Assembly (NCBI GenBank): GCA_030529365.1
Contig: JAUMXB010000002.1
Location: forward strand, 62,001 to 126,000
DNA length: 64,000 nucleotides
Direction: 5' to 3'
From: Cardiobacteriaceae bacterium
GTDB lineage: Bacteria > Pseudomonadota > Gammaproteobacteria > Cardiobacteriales > Cardiobacteriaceae
Position numbers and translations under genes: made by a program. Below are positions 39,337-47,843 of the stretch, piece by piece (within the stretch, counting starts at the first letter, position 1; every line of letters starts with the position of its first letter). Below the pieces are notes generated by a model, which made no database searches, had not been told where the DNA came from, and saw nothing but the letters and a program-made list of their open reading frames with translations.

Positions 39337-40152
39337 TTACGGCGTAATCTCGCCGCGCGTGCCGTAAAAGGCAAAATCGTCGTTATTCAAGCCAAGCGTC
39401 ACAGTACCGATCACTTCTTCCGCATTCGGACCACTCAGGATAACGCTGTAACCACCGCTGCCATGGCTGGTACTTTTTGCTGTCCCATCAAACTCGTAAT
39501 GAGGATTGCCTGAAAAGTTGCTTTTCCGAAGCGTTTCTTTCTCCAACACTATCGCCGAATGATAAGCATTGGCAGCAATTGCTCCACTCCCTGTTTTTGT
39601 TCCGAAGTCAACGTGATAAGAGAATCCTGCGGTGTTGTCGGCCTGCGGGCCAAACGCATTGCCATAATAAGTGGTACGACCACTGTTTGGCAGTCCGCTT
39701 TCAGGCGTCGCGGAGAAGTACCACAAATCCAGATCGAATCCACCAGGATCTGAAGCGATTTGAATCGTGTGCTGCTTCTCGCTGATCATCGTGCCGGAAT
39801 AAAAACCGCGATAGGAACGTGCGCGCACATCTTCGCTTACTGTTGTACCGTCCGCCTTGCGCGCAAGAATGCGCAAAGTCTGCTCACCCGACAAACCACG
39901 CGGCAACACATTGGGATCAATAACAACACGGCTCTCGGCATCGCTGATATATGCATAACGTCCGCCATGAATCATCAAATCAAAATGCGGATGATTGAAA
40001 TAGCTATTCTGATCAATATGTACAATAAACAGCGGATCACGCGCGCCATCATTCGGGCGCGGGGTTTGTTGATCGACAACGGCATTGTTGTCACCACCGC
40101 CACATGCCGCGAGCAGTAGGGCAAATGCCAATAAAGAAAGTTGCTTTTTCAT
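39337..40152 (-). CDS. predicted Slam-type surface lipoprotein (271 residues)
   Basis: Lipoprotein with signal MKKQLSLLAFALLLAAC and a GGGDNN linker. The C-terminal half resembles the eight-strand barrel of TbpB/fHbp-like Slam-exported lipoproteins: GFSYHVDFGTKTGSGAIAAN, LRKSNFSGNPHYEFDGTA and the terminal ILSGPNAEEVIGTVTLGL, the usual GPxAxEvxG signature. A longer upstream frame is not used. It is divergent from another lipoprotein gene with the same C-terminal signature. No slam gene is in the window. Surface exposure and a role in host-factor binding are inference. Confidence 0.78.
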   Translation of the reverse strand: MKKQLSLLAFALLLAACGGGDNNAVVDQQTPRPNDGARDPLFIVHIDQNSYFNHPHFDLMIHGGRYAYISDAESRVVIDPNVLPRGLSGEQTLRILARKADGTTVSEDVRARSYRGFYSGTMISEKQHTIQIASDPGGFDLDLWYFSATPESGLPNSGRTTYYGNAFGPQADNTAGFSYHVDFGTKTGSGAIAANAYHSAIVLEKETLRKSNFSGNPHYEFDGTAKSTSHGSGGYSVILSGPNAEEVIGTVTLGLNNDDFAFYGTRGEITP

Positions 40153-40374
40153 GTTTTTCCTTGGGTTGCGCTGAAAAGTGCGCAGTGTAGCGGAAAACCA
40201 TTTTTCCACAAGCGCGTTACGGCATCGAAGCATCAGGTAAAAAGTCACGAAGTGAAAGAAATTGATATTTTTCCGGAATTTTTCTGTTTTGCCCAAAGAA
40301 GATTCAATCTTATTTACACTCTCAATCATATTGCCTAAAATTGTTGCCGGTTTTTTCAACCCACAGGAAAATAC

Positions 40375-41157
40375 ATGAAAACATCTCTCAAATTGAGCGC
40401 TCTGCTTGCTTCTGCCCTGCTGTTGACCGCTTGCGGCGGCAGCGACAACAATAACGATGCCAGCAAGGATCAGCCGCAAGGCAAACCGCCGGTTGCCGGC
40501 AAAATCAGCGGCCATATCCAGAAGCCGGGTGGCGGACATGAGCCTGTCAAGGCCAATGATCTGGATCAAACCACCTACAACGGCAATATCGTGGTTTCCC
40601 TGCGCAAGCAAGATGCCTTGATGGACATGGAAAAACAGCCGAAAGAGCGCGGCGGCCAGGATGTGGATGGCGATTACCTCGGCATCAAGCTTGGCAACGG
40701 TATGGGTGGTTTGCACATATACAATGATCTGAGCTATGCCCGTTTTGGTGATATTTCCGTATATGACACGAAAAACCGCACGCTTACTGACACTGTCGGA
40801 TTCTTCCAGGGTATTCCCACCGAAGTGTTGCCAGCTAGCGGTGTCATCAACTATGAAGGTACTGCCTACCAGTTCGGCAAGACTGCTGCCGGCAAGCCCA
40901 TTTCCGATTACAAGGGCAAGCTGAAAGCTGCGGCTGACCTCAGCAATGCAAAAATCAATATCAAGCTCAGCAATGTAACGGTGCCGATTGAGGCCAATGC
41001 CACGATTCGCGGCAATATGTTCATCGAGCACAGCGTTGTACCGGGACGCGGGCTGATTGGCGGCTTCTTTGGCCCCAATGGCGCGGAAATCGCCGGTATC
41101 GTCCAGCAGACCAATAACGGCGAATGGACGGCCACTTTCGGCGGCAAGCGCGAGTAA
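40375..41157 (+). CDS. predicted Slam-type surface lipoprotein (260 residues)
   Basis: Lipoprotein with signal ending LLLTACGGS, then a Gly/Lys/Pro linker. The N-terminal part is unlike its divergent neighbour (QKPGGGHEPVKANDLDQTTYNG), while the C-terminal part has the barrel pattern AADLSNAKINIKLSNVTV and the signature GGFFGPNGAEIAGIVQQ. The start follows an AGGA ribosome site. A clean terminator follows. The two lipoproteins are only distantly related and probably bind different targets. Confidence 0.78.
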   Translation: MKTSLKLSALLASALLLTACGGSDNNNDASKDQPQGKPPVAGKISGHIQKPGGGHEPVKANDLDQTTYNGNIVVSLRKQDALMDMEKQPKERGGQDVDGDYLGIKLGNGMGGLHIYNDLSYARFGDISVYDTKNRTLTDTVGFFQGIPTEVLPASGVINYEGTAYQFGKTAAGKPISDYKGKLKAAADLSNAKINIKLSNVTVPIEANATIRGNMFIEHSVVPGRGLIGGFFGPNGAEIAGIVQQTNNGEWTATFGGKRE

Positions 41158-41173
41158 TCCTCACGCATTCGCA

Positions 41174-41203
41174 TGAAAAACCCGGCATTTGCCGGGTTTT
41201 TTG
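41174..41203 (+). terminator. intrinsic terminator after the lipoprotein gene
   Basis: AACCCGGC / GCCGGGTT stem with a 4-nt loop, then TTTT. It begins 17 bp after the stop codon. Confidence 0.85.
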
Positions 41204-41235
41204 CGTCTGGCCATGCCACTTCGCCCGCACGGCGA

Positions 41236-41494
41236 TATAGCCATTCAATCTGAAAACCAAGATTCGATCTCCGATAAAAAGACGAGCAAGTGCAGGTTGG
41301 TGGTGAGTGCGTAGCACGAACCCCAACATCTATTAAATCATCATCTATTAAATCATTATGTTGGGGTTCGCCTGCGGCTCACCACCGGGCTCCCATAAAA
41401 ATGCGGCTGCATTTTTATGGGAAACCCGCCAACCTACTCTCTGCATTCGTGTTACTTATTTTTTGTCGAAAGACACCTTGATTGAATAGCTATA
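41236..41494. mobile_element. TATAGC-type MITE-like element, complete copy
   Basis: A 259-bp non-coding unit bounded by 14-bp terminal inverted repeats, TATAGCCATTCAAT on the left and ATTGAATAGCTATA on the right (13 of 14 matching). The interior has two inverted halves, AGGTTGGTGGTGAG / CTCACCACC and CGAACCCCAACAT / ATGTTGGGGTTCG, with a hairpin CCCATAAAAATGCGGC / GCATTTTTATGGG. The ends begin with TA, as for IS630/mariner-type elements that duplicate TA, but a transposase is not in the window. Confidence 0.7.
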
Positions 41495-41528
41495 AAATGA
41501 CGCAATTCTTTCTTTCTCGCGGGCTCAC

Positions 41529-41999
41529 ATGCATATTGAAATCATCGCCGTCGGCCAGAAAATGCCGGACTGGGTCAATCAGGGCTTTGCCGACTATGCC
41601 AACCGCTTTGCCGCCGACATCACGCTCAAGCTCACGGAAATCCCCCTGCAAAAACGCGCAAGCGCCAGCCAGCTGGCGAGCGCGCAGCAAAAAGAGGCTG
41701 CGCAAATTCGCGCCGCCGTGCAGGGCTTTGACCATATCGTGATTCTCGATATTCCCGGGCGCGAGCATTCCAGCGAAAGCCTCGCCAGACGTTTGCAACA
41801 CTGGCAGGAAACGAGCCGACGCGTGGCGCTCATCATCGGCGGCCCGGAAGGCATCGCGGCGGATATCAAGGCATTGGCGCAGGAAAGCTGGTCGCTCGGC
41901 AAGCTCACCTTGCCGCATCCGCTGGTGCGCATTGTGGTGGCGGAAGCGCTGTATCGCGCGTGGTCGATCAATCGCAACCATCCTTATCATCGCGCCTGA
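41529..41999 (+). CDS. rlmH: 23S rRNA pseudouridine1915 N3-methyltransferase RlmH
   Basis: Methylates the pseudouridine in helix 69 of 23S rRNA using S-adenosylmethionine; SPOUT fold, 156 residues, normal length. Signature parts are MHIEIIAVGQKMPDWVNQGFADYA at the N-terminus, IIGGPEGIAADIKALA near residue 103, and the C-terminal LVRIVVAEALYRAWSINRNHPYH. It is commonly beside rsfS in other species, but here it stands alone behind the mobile-like element. Confidence 0.96.
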   Translation: MHIEIIAVGQKMPDWVNQGFADYANRFAADITLKLTEIPLQKRASASQLASAQQKEAAQIRAAVQGFDHIVILDIPGREHSSESLARRLQHWQETSRRVALIIGGPEGIAADIKALAQESWSLGKLTLPHPLVRIVVAEALYRAWSINRNHPYHRA

Positions 42000-42002
42000 G
42001 GT

Positions 42003-42089
42003 GATAGTGGTTTTTTCTCAACAACAAGCGCTTATTGTGATAAATTTTCTCACAACAAGCGCTTGTTGTTGAGAAAAAACTGCTATTTT
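42003..42089. repeat. AAGCGCTT dispersed palindromic element, copy 9
   Basis: Cores at 42026 and 42057 (31 bp apart). The left arm is ATAGTGGTTTTTTCTCA and the right arm is GAGAAAAAACTGCTATTTT, close to a full palindrome. It starts 4 bp after the rlmH stop. Confidence 0.85.
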
Positions 42090-42107
42090 GCGATGTTTTC
42101 TGTAACC

Positions 42108-42135
42108 AAAAAAGAAGCCCTGCTGGCAGGGCTTC
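42108..42135 (-). terminator. intrinsic terminator after ettA
   Basis: On the minus strand GAAGCCCTGC / GCAGGGCTTC forms a 10-bp stem with a 2-nt loop followed by six T. It begins 7 bp after the ettA stop. Confidence 0.85.
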
Positions 42136-42141
42136 CGGGTT

Positions 42142-43806
42142 TTACTGGATTTTCTTGTATTTGATGCGGTGCGGCTGGTCGGCGTCATCACCGAGGCGGC
42201 GTTTGCGGTCGGCTTCATAATCCGAGTAGCTGCCGCTGAAGAACAGCACTTCCGAGTCGCCTTCAAAGGCGAGGATGTGCGTCGCGACGCGGTCGAGGAA
42301 CCAGCGGTCGTGCGAGATGACGAGCACGCAGCCGGGGAAGGCGAGGATGGCTTCTTCCAGCGCGCGCAGGGTTTCCACGTCGAGATCGTTGGTGGGTTCG
42401 TCAAGGAGCAGCACATTGCCGCCGCTTTTCAGGAGCTTGGCGAGGTGCAGACGGTTGCGCTCGCCGCCGGAAAGGTCGCCGACGCGCTTTTGCTGGTCCG
42501 CGCCTTTGAAGTTGAAGCGTCCGAGATAGGCGCGGCTGGGGATGGTGTAGTTGCCGACGACGATGTTGTCCAATCCGTCGGAGACTTCTTCCCACACGGT
42601 TTTCTTGTCATCTAGCGCGTCGCGCGATTGATCGACGAAAGCGAGCTGCACGGTTTCGCCCACGGTAATCGTGCCCGCATCGGGGGTATCGCGACCGGCG
42701 ATGAGGTTGAAGAGCGTGGATTTGCCCGCGCCGTTGGGGCCGATGATGCCGACAATCGCGCCCGGCGGCAGATTGAAGTTCAAATCGGAATAGAGCATTT
42801 TGTGCTCGTATCCTTTGCTGACGCCTTCGGCGATGATGACTTTGTCGCCGAGGCGCTCACCTGGCGGGATGTAGATTTCCTGGGTTTCGCTGCGTTTCTG
42901 GAATTCGCGGCTCGCGAGTTCGTCGAAACGCGCGAGGCGCGCCTTGCTCTTGCTTTGCCGCCCTTTAGCATTGCTGCGCACCCATTCGAGTTCCTGCTTG
43001 AGGGCGCGGCGGTGGGCGGATTCCTGTTTCTCCTCGGTGGCGAGGCGTTTTTCCTTCTGATCCAGCCAGGAAGAATAATTGCCCTGCCACGGAATGCCCT
43101 GGCCGCGGTCAAGTTCGAGTATCCAGCCCGCGACGTTGTCGAGGAAATAGCGGTCGTGGGTGACGGCTACCACAGTGCCCGGAAAATCATGGAGATAGCG
43201 CTCGAGCCATGCCACGGATTCGGCGTCCAGATGGTTGGTGGGCTCGTCGAGGAGCAGCATGTCGGGATTGGAGAGCAGCAAACGGCAAAGCGCGACGCGG
43301 CGTTTCTCGCCACCGGACAAAGTGCCGGTTTTCTGATCCCACGGCGGCAAACGCAGGGCATCGGCGGCAATATCCATGCGGCGCTCGGCATCATGGCCGC
43401 CGCCGGCGGAGAGTTTGTTTTCCAATTCGGCCTGACGCGCGGAAAGCGCATCAAAATCGGCATCGGGGTCGGCATAGGCGGCGTAAACCGCGTCCAATTC
43501 TTCCTGCAAGCCTTTCATGTCGCTCATGGCCTCTTCCACGACTTCGCGCACGGTTTTCTCGGGATCGAGCTGCGGCTCCTGCGGCAAATAACCAATGGAA
43601 ATGCCGGGTTGCGGACGCGCTTCGCCGAGAATATCGGTATCCACGCCGGCCATGATGCGCAGCAAAGTGGATTTGCCCGCGCCGTTCAGGCCGAGAATGC
43701 CGATCTTCGCGCCGGGGAAGAAGGACAGGGAAATGTCTTTCAAAATATGCTTGCCGGGCGGGACGACCTTGCCCACGCGGTTCATGGTAAAAACGTATTG
43801 GCTCAT
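42142..43806 (-). CDS. ettA: energy-dependent translational throttle EttA (ABC-F ATPase)
   Basis: Ribosome-binding ABC-F protein that gates the first peptide bond according to ATP/ADP; 554 residues. The two ATPase domains have Walker A at GILGLNGAGKSTLL (about residue 35) and GIIGPNGAGKSTLF (about 350), LSGGEKRRVALC and LSGGERNRLHLAKL signatures, and LLLDEPTNHLDAESV and LLLDEPTNDLDVETL Walker B motifs. The N-terminal MSQYVFTMNRVGKVVPPGK start and the arm region are like E. coli EttA. It is divergent from ubiA. Confidence 0.96.
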   Translation of the reverse strand: MSQYVFTMNRVGKVVPPGKHILKDISLSFFPGAKIGILGLNGAGKSTLLRIMAGVDTDILGEARPQPGISIGYLPQEPQLDPEKTVREVVEEAMSDMKGLQEELDAVYAAYADPDADFDALSARQAELENKLSAGGGHDAERRMDIAADALRLPPWDQKTGTLSGGEKRRVALCRLLLSNPDMLLLDEPTNHLDAESVAWLERYLHDFPGTVVAVTHDRYFLDNVAGWILELDRGQGIPWQGNYSSWLDQKEKRLATEEKQESAHRRALKQELEWVRSNAKGRQSKSKARLARFDELASREFQKRSETQEIYIPPGERLGDKVIIAEGVSKGYEHKMLYSDLNFNLPPGAIVGIIGPNGAGKSTLFNLIAGRDTPDAGTITVGETVQLAFVDQSRDALDDKKTVWEEVSDGLDNIVVGNYTIPSRAYLGRFNFKGADQQKRVGDLSGGERNRLHLAKLLKSGGNVLLLDEPTNDLDVETLRALEEAILAFPGCVLVISHDRWFLDRVATHILAFEGDSEVLFFSGSYSDYEADRKRRLGDDADQPHRIKYKKIQ

Positions 43807-43841
43807 GGAATTTTGCTCAAGAAAGGAAGCGGGGTATTCTA

Positions 43842-44726
43842 TTGAAACCTTTCCTTGATTACCACTTGCCCATGCTGCAAAAACTCTCCGTTTACGCGCG
43901 CCTGATGCGCCTCGATCGCCCGGTCGGCACCCTGCTGCTCGCCTGGAACAGCCTGTGGGGGTTGTGGCTCGCAGGCCATGGTCAGCCGCCCGCGCGCATC
44001 GCCTTCATCATGCTGCTCGGCACCTTTACCATGCGTTCGGCCGGCTGCGTGATCAACGACTTGGCCGATCGCCGCTTCGACGGCCACGTGAAACGCACCA
44101 ACCACCGCCCGCTCGCAACCGGCGAAGCCAGCGTCAAGGAAGCCCTGTGGCTTGCCTTCTGGCTCTTGCTGGCAAGCCTCATCCTCGCCCTCATGCTTAA
44201 CTGGCAAAGCGTGCTGCTCGCCTTCGCCTGCGCAGGCGTGACCGTCATCTATCCGTTCTGCAAGCGCTTTTTGCCCACGCCGCAAGCCATGCTCGGCATT
44301 GCCTTCGCGAGCGCCATTCTCATCGCCCACACCGCCATCCTCGGGCGCGTCACCCTGCCCGCCTTTTTCCTCTTTCTCGCCGGCGCTTTCTGGGCGCTGG
44401 TCTATGACACGTTCTACGCCCTCGTCGATCGCGATGACGACATCCCCCTCGGCCTCAAATCCTCCGCCATCTTCGCGCAAGGGCGCGAAATGCGCTTTAT
44501 TGCGGCGATGGCGGCGGCAATGGTCGTTTGCCTCGTGCTTGCCGGAGCGCTTGCCCATCTCAACGGCTGGTATTACCTCGGCGTTGGCGTTGCTGCCCTG
44601 CTGATGGCAGACGAAATCCGCACGGCCAGAAGCCTCGATCGCGACGCCTGCTTTGCCGCCTTCATGCACAGCAACTGGGTGGGCGCGACCGTCTGGGCGG
44701 GGCTGGTGCTCGCGTATCTGCCGTGA
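43842..44726 (+). CDS. ubiA: 4-hydroxybenzoate polyprenyltransferase UbiA
   Basis: Integral membrane enzyme attaching the isoprenoid tail in ubiquinone synthesis; about 294 residues, eight or nine helices. The first Asp-rich motif is in NDLADRRFDGHVKRTNHRPLATG near residue 69, and the second in YDTFYALVDRDDDIPLGLKSSA near 189. The TTG at 43842 has a purine-rich GGAAG site, while the ATG at 43872 has none, so the TTG start is preferred. The gene is divergent from ettA, with 35 bp between starts. ubiC is not adjacent. Confidence 0.93.
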   Translation: MKPFLDYHLPMLQKLSVYARLMRLDRPVGTLLLAWNSLWGLWLAGHGQPPARIAFIMLLGTFTMRSAGCVINDLADRRFDGHVKRTNHRPLATGEASVKEALWLAFWLLLASLILALMLNWQSVLLAFACAGVTVIYPFCKRFLPTPQAMLGIAFASAILIAHTAILGRVTLPAFFLFLAGAFWALVYDTFYALVDRDDDIPLGLKSSAIFAQGREMRFIAAMAAAMVVCLVLAGALAHLNGWYYLGVGVAALLMADEIRTARSLDRDACFAAFMHSNWVGATVWAGLVLAYLP

Positions 44727-44834
44727 GCTATCGTTGGCAGGGTGTGTGAACGCGGTTCACGCACGCAGTTTGCGATAACGTTTCCCGCGTGCGTGTCGGC
44801 GTTGTCGCCATGCGTCCCGCGGTTAATAATTCAT

Positions 44835-44931
44835 AAAAATCATTTTTATGGATGTTTTTTACCACAATAAGCGCTTATCAATGGCAAAAAATAATGATAT
44901 AAAGCGCTTATGATAGTCATTTTTTACCACA
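44835..44931. repeat. AAGCGCTT dispersed palindromic element, copy 10
   Basis: Cores at 44869 and 44902 (33 bp apart), with TTTTTTACCAC arms on both sides and AATGGCAAAAAATAATGATAT in the middle. It lies just before the ribosome site of the next gene. Confidence 0.8.
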
Positions 44932-44943
44932 GGGAATTCAGGC

Positions 44944-46038
44944 ATGGAAATGCTGCTGCCGCTAACTTTCGCCGTACTCTGGGGCGCCTTTGGCTATTTC
45001 CCCGGGCAGGTCGAGATGCCGCAATATGCACAAGCGCTTGAAGCGGCGCGTGCGCCCGTTTCTGGCGACAACGGCGCGGAGGCGCTCTTTGCCCTTGATC
45101 AACTGCCGGACTGGCCCAGGGATTTGCCGCGCTGCCAACGCGATCAGGATTGCGTGGCGCTGGCGCGCGAGCATCTTGCCGCCTATCGCGCCCTGCCCGA
45201 GAGCGAACGCGAAGCCTTGAGCGCCTACGATGCCGCGTTGGCTGACTTGAGCCGCTACGGCCATTTTCGCTATTTCGTGGCCATCGATGAACCATTTCCC
45301 CCGTTTCACAAGCTGATTGCCGCCACCAGCTTGAATGCCTACCGCCATGCCGATGGCGACGTACAAACCGCCCTGCAATCGGCATGTACCTCGGCAGGCA
45401 TCGCCCGTACCTTGCTCGCGAGCCAAAACAACCTCATCGACAGCATGATCGGCCATGCCCAGCTCTTGAATGATACGCGCCTGATCGCGCACATCCGCGC
45501 CGAGCATCCCGCGCTGCCGTGGCCTGCCGCCTGTGATGATGTGCAACCCTTGCCGCGCGAGCATTTTGCGCTGTGCCCGGTGCTGTATGGCGAGTGGTAT
45601 ATGGTGAGCAGCAGCATGGGGGACATCATGGCCCTGGAATACTCGGACAATGCATGGCAGGCGCTTGCCGCCGGCGGCATGGCGCACGTTTGGGAGAAGC
45701 AGCTCGTTGCCAATGCCGGTTACCGGATGAGCCGCCATTGCGAGGCGGACATGCTCGCGGCCGTGGCGCGCGATGAAGTGGCCGCGCCAGTATTCACCGC
45801 GCAGGAAGCGCGCAAACACTGCGCGCCTTTCAATGTGCTGTGCGGAATAGCGGTATCGGATTATGCGGGCTATCAGACGCGGCTTTTGAACGCGCACCGC
45901 GCGCTGACCGCCTTCGATGCCCTGCGCCATCCTGAAAAACCCTTGCCGAACTATCTGCAACGCGATGGCAAGCAGCTGATTCTGCATCTGCATCCCGACC
46001 GCGACCGCGCCACAAAGATGGTCTTGCCCTTGCCATAA
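44944..46038 (+). CDS. unknown exported or membrane-anchored protein
   Basis: A 364-residue protein of no recognised family. The N-terminus (LLPLTFAVLWGAFGYF) is a short hydrophobic segment, a signal peptide or anchor. The rest is soluble, with several Cys (CQRDQDC near residue 60, CPVL, CEAD and the last pair AR-HCAPFNVLC) that may form disulfides, so an envelope location is likely. A good ribosome site (CAGGGA) precedes the ATG. It stands alone between repeat-rich gaps. The last residues, HPDRDRATKMVLPLP, are tidy and the frame is intact, so it is probably a real, lineage-restricted gene. Confidence 0.75.
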   Translation: MEMLLPLTFAVLWGAFGYFPGQVEMPQYAQALEAARAPVSGDNGAEALFALDQLPDWPRDLPRCQRDQDCVALAREHLAAYRALPESEREALSAYDAALADLSRYGHFRYFVAIDEPFPPFHKLIAATSLNAYRHADGDVQTALQSACTSAGIARTLLASQNNLIDSMIGHAQLLNDTRLIAHIRAEHPALPWPAACDDVQPLPREHFALCPVLYGEWYMVSSSMGDIMALEYSDNAWQALAAGGMAHVWEKQLVANAGYRMSRHCEADMLAAVARDEVAAPVFTAQEARKHCAPFNVLCGIAVSDYAGYQTRLLNAHRALTAFDALRHPEKPLPNYLQRDGKQLILHLHPDRDRATKMVLPLP

Positions 46039-46534
46039 GTCAAACCGGTGGCGGCCACCAAGTGCCCGATCGACGACGCTATATTCAATTAAACAAACGA
46101 AGCAGCGTAGGTTGGCGGTGAGTGCGCAGCACGAACCCCAACATCCATTAAATCATCATGCTGAAGTTCGCCTACAGCGCACCACCAGATTCGTTTTGCT
46201 TATTTTTCAAAAGAGTATCTGAAGATTTCCGAGTGGAAGGGCTATCAGCCAAACCATGTCGGCCACAAAGTGGCCGACCTACAAACTGTAGTCATCAAAT
46301 GTACGGTTATGCCCTGCGGGCTAACCGTACCTGCATCGCTGCATCTATTCTTTCCTTGGTACACGACAAAACTTAAAACATCCGAAAATTCAAAGCCCCT
46401 CCCCCACCGGGGGAGGGGCTTTGAGGCTCCCTTTCAACACAAAGGGAAAATTTTGTCGTGCACCAAGATTTTCCCCTAAAAATAGTGATTTTTTACCGCA
46501 ATAAGCGCTTATCAATGGTAAAAAACTACTATTT
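46039..46534. other. 496-bp non-coding region rich in repeats
   Basis: Holds a decayed TATAGC-type element (46078-46246), GGCCACAAAGTGGCC near 46260, a GTACGGTTA / TAACCGTAC hairpin near 46301-46330, the perfect 14-bp-stem hairpin AAAGCCCCTCCCCC / GGGGGAGGGGCTTT near 46395-46425, and an AAGCGCTT element. No gene. Confidence 0.7.
46078..46246. repeat. decayed copy of the TATAGC-type dispersed element
   Basis: The left end GCTATATTCAATTAA resembles the terminal repeat. The interior has GTAGGTTGGCGGTGAGTGCG and CACGAACCCCAACATC, as in the complete copy; the right end is degenerate. Confidence 0.55.
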
Positions 46535-46538
46535 TTAG
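46476..46538. repeat. AAGCGCTT dispersed palindromic element, copy 11 (single core, near-perfect)
   Basis: The best palindromic copy: CTAAAAATAGTGATTTTTTACC on the left mirrors GGTAAAAAACTACTATTTTTAG on the right around a core at 46503, about 63 bp in all. Its right end contains the araC-family gene's TAA stop. Confidence 0.88.
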
Positions 46539-47347
46539 TCCATCAATGGAATATGTAGATCGCTGCGCTGTTCGCGCGGCGAGGTGTCGCGGGCATAGGT
46601 GAGGTATTCGTTGATGGAGGGGCGGTCGTCACGCATGGTGAAGCCGCTTTGCGGCAACCAGATTTCTTCCAGCCAGTGATAGGCGTGGTCGATTTCCGCG
46701 GCAGGGCCGCAATGGCGCAGCACGGCGTAGCGTCCGCCGCGGATGTGTTCGCGGATCAGCGGCGGCTCGATCCGGCGCGGCTTGCCGGCGACGGCAATGC
46801 AGGCGCGCAGCTCTTCTTCGCTTGTGGTGGCCGGGTCGCAGTATTGCAGGGAAAAGATGCGCGGTGCGTCCGGCATTTGCCCGCGCAGGCGCAGGATGGC
46901 CTCGAGTTTGGCGTAGCTGTCGCCGAGGCGCTGGTAGTCGCCGCGATGTTCGAGGGCGATCAGGGCAATGTCGGGCAGGGTGACGATCTCCACCGGATAG
47001 CTCACGGGGCGGTTTTGCTGGCGGTATTGGTGCGGGGTGAGGCCGTAGAGGCCGCGGAAGATGCGGGCAAAGGATTGCGCATTGCCGCCGTAGCCGCATT
47101 CGCGGGCGATGTCGGCGATGCTTTTGTCGCTGTTGCCGAGCAGCCAGGCGGCGCGGTGCAGGCGCATCCAGCGCTGGGTGGCGTGCGGGGTTTCGCCCAT
47201 GAGCTGGTGATACAGGCGGTGCCAGTGCCAGGGCGACAGGTGGGCTTCTTCGGCCAGGCGGTGCAGATCGCTGTCGCACTGGTAATGGCGGCAGAGATGG
47301 TCGAGGGCGCGGGTAAAGCGCTGTTCATGGCGGAGCAGGTTTTTCAT
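46535..47347 (-). CDS. AraC-family regulator with GyrI-like ligand domain
   Basis: A 270-residue regulator from the ATG at 47347. The two helix-turn-helix units are in the first 110 residues (LHRLAEEAHLSPWHWHRLYHQLMGETPH and SIADIARECGYGGNAQSFARIFRGLYGLTPHQYRQ). A C-terminal GyrI/Rob-like domain follows (VEIVTLPDIALIALEHRGDY, RYAVLRHCGPAAEIDHAYHWLEE). This architecture resembles Rob and SoxS-type or multidrug-responsive activators that sense small molecules. No target gene is obviously adjacent. An upstream frame to 47446 is read-through in repeat DNA. Confidence 0.9.
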   Translation of the reverse strand: MKNLLRHEQRFTRALDHLCRHYQCDSDLHRLAEEAHLSPWHWHRLYHQLMGETPHATQRWMRLHRAAWLLGNSDKSIADIARECGYGGNAQSFARIFRGLYGLTPHQYRQQNRPVSYPVEIVTLPDIALIALEHRGDYQRLGDSYAKLEAILRLRGQMPDAPRIFSLQYCDPATTSEEELRACIAVAGKPRRIEPPLIREHIRGGRYAVLRHCGPAAEIDHAYHWLEEIWLPQSGFTMRDDRPSINEYLTYARDTSPREQRSDLHIPLMD

Positions 47348-47843
47348 GCCGGCATGATAAAGGGAGTGGGGGAGACGTTTCTTGCGATTTCGTGCGCGTG
47401 CAGAAGGGTTTGCAGAATTTTGCCAAAAATAGTGTATTTTTACCAATAATAAGCGCTTGTGGTGAGAAATTTTCTCATGATAAGCGCTTCGAAATGCACT
47501 GCTGTTCGGAGTGATTCTTAAATTGAATCAGAAGAGTAAGGAATCTGCACAAAAATTGAAGATTACACCCAAAATCTCTTCCTACATGGGACTGGAACAG
47601 CTCGCGCGGCGAGAAATGCCCCGAAGAGGCAGAGAAAAGATTGTCCGAAGGTCAATAATGTTATCAACATCAGTATATTGTTTGCTGCCCTTACCCCAAC
47701 CCCTCTCCCACAGGGAGAGGGGCTTGATTTCGCGGTCATTTTTCAATTTGAATACTTTTTCATCATATTGTTTTTGATGAATGACTATTCCGGGCAATAG
47801 TGTTTCGGAACGGTAGAAAACGCTATTGTCCGATGGTCGGTAT
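47348..47843. other. 496-bp non-coding region
   Basis: Contains an AAGCGCTT element (47424-47490), the hairpin CCCCTCTCCCACAGGGAGAGGGG near 47698-47723, and inverted GGCAATAG / CTATTGTCC near 47795-47832. It includes AT-rich stretches and no credible gene; the araC promoter lies at its left end. Confidence 0.65.
47424..47490. repeat. AAGCGCTT dispersed palindromic element, copy 12
   Basis: Cores at 47451 and 47482 (31 bp apart). AAAATAGTGTATTTTTACC is at the left and GTGAGAAATTTTCTCATGA in the middle; the right arm is missing. Confidence 0.8.

Larger units (their letters stand above)
41158..41528. other. 371-bp non-coding region: terminator plus a complete mobile-like element
   Basis: Between the lipoprotein gene and rlmH. 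Apart from the terminator, nearly all of it is the 259-bp TATAGC-type element. The rlmH promoter must lie in or just after its right end. Confidence 0.7.

Noticed and set aside
39337-41031. 564-codon frame spanning both lipoprotein regions on the minus strand
   Set aside because: Only the part from 40152 down has a lipoprotein signal and family features. The upstream part is antisense to the second lipoprotein gene.
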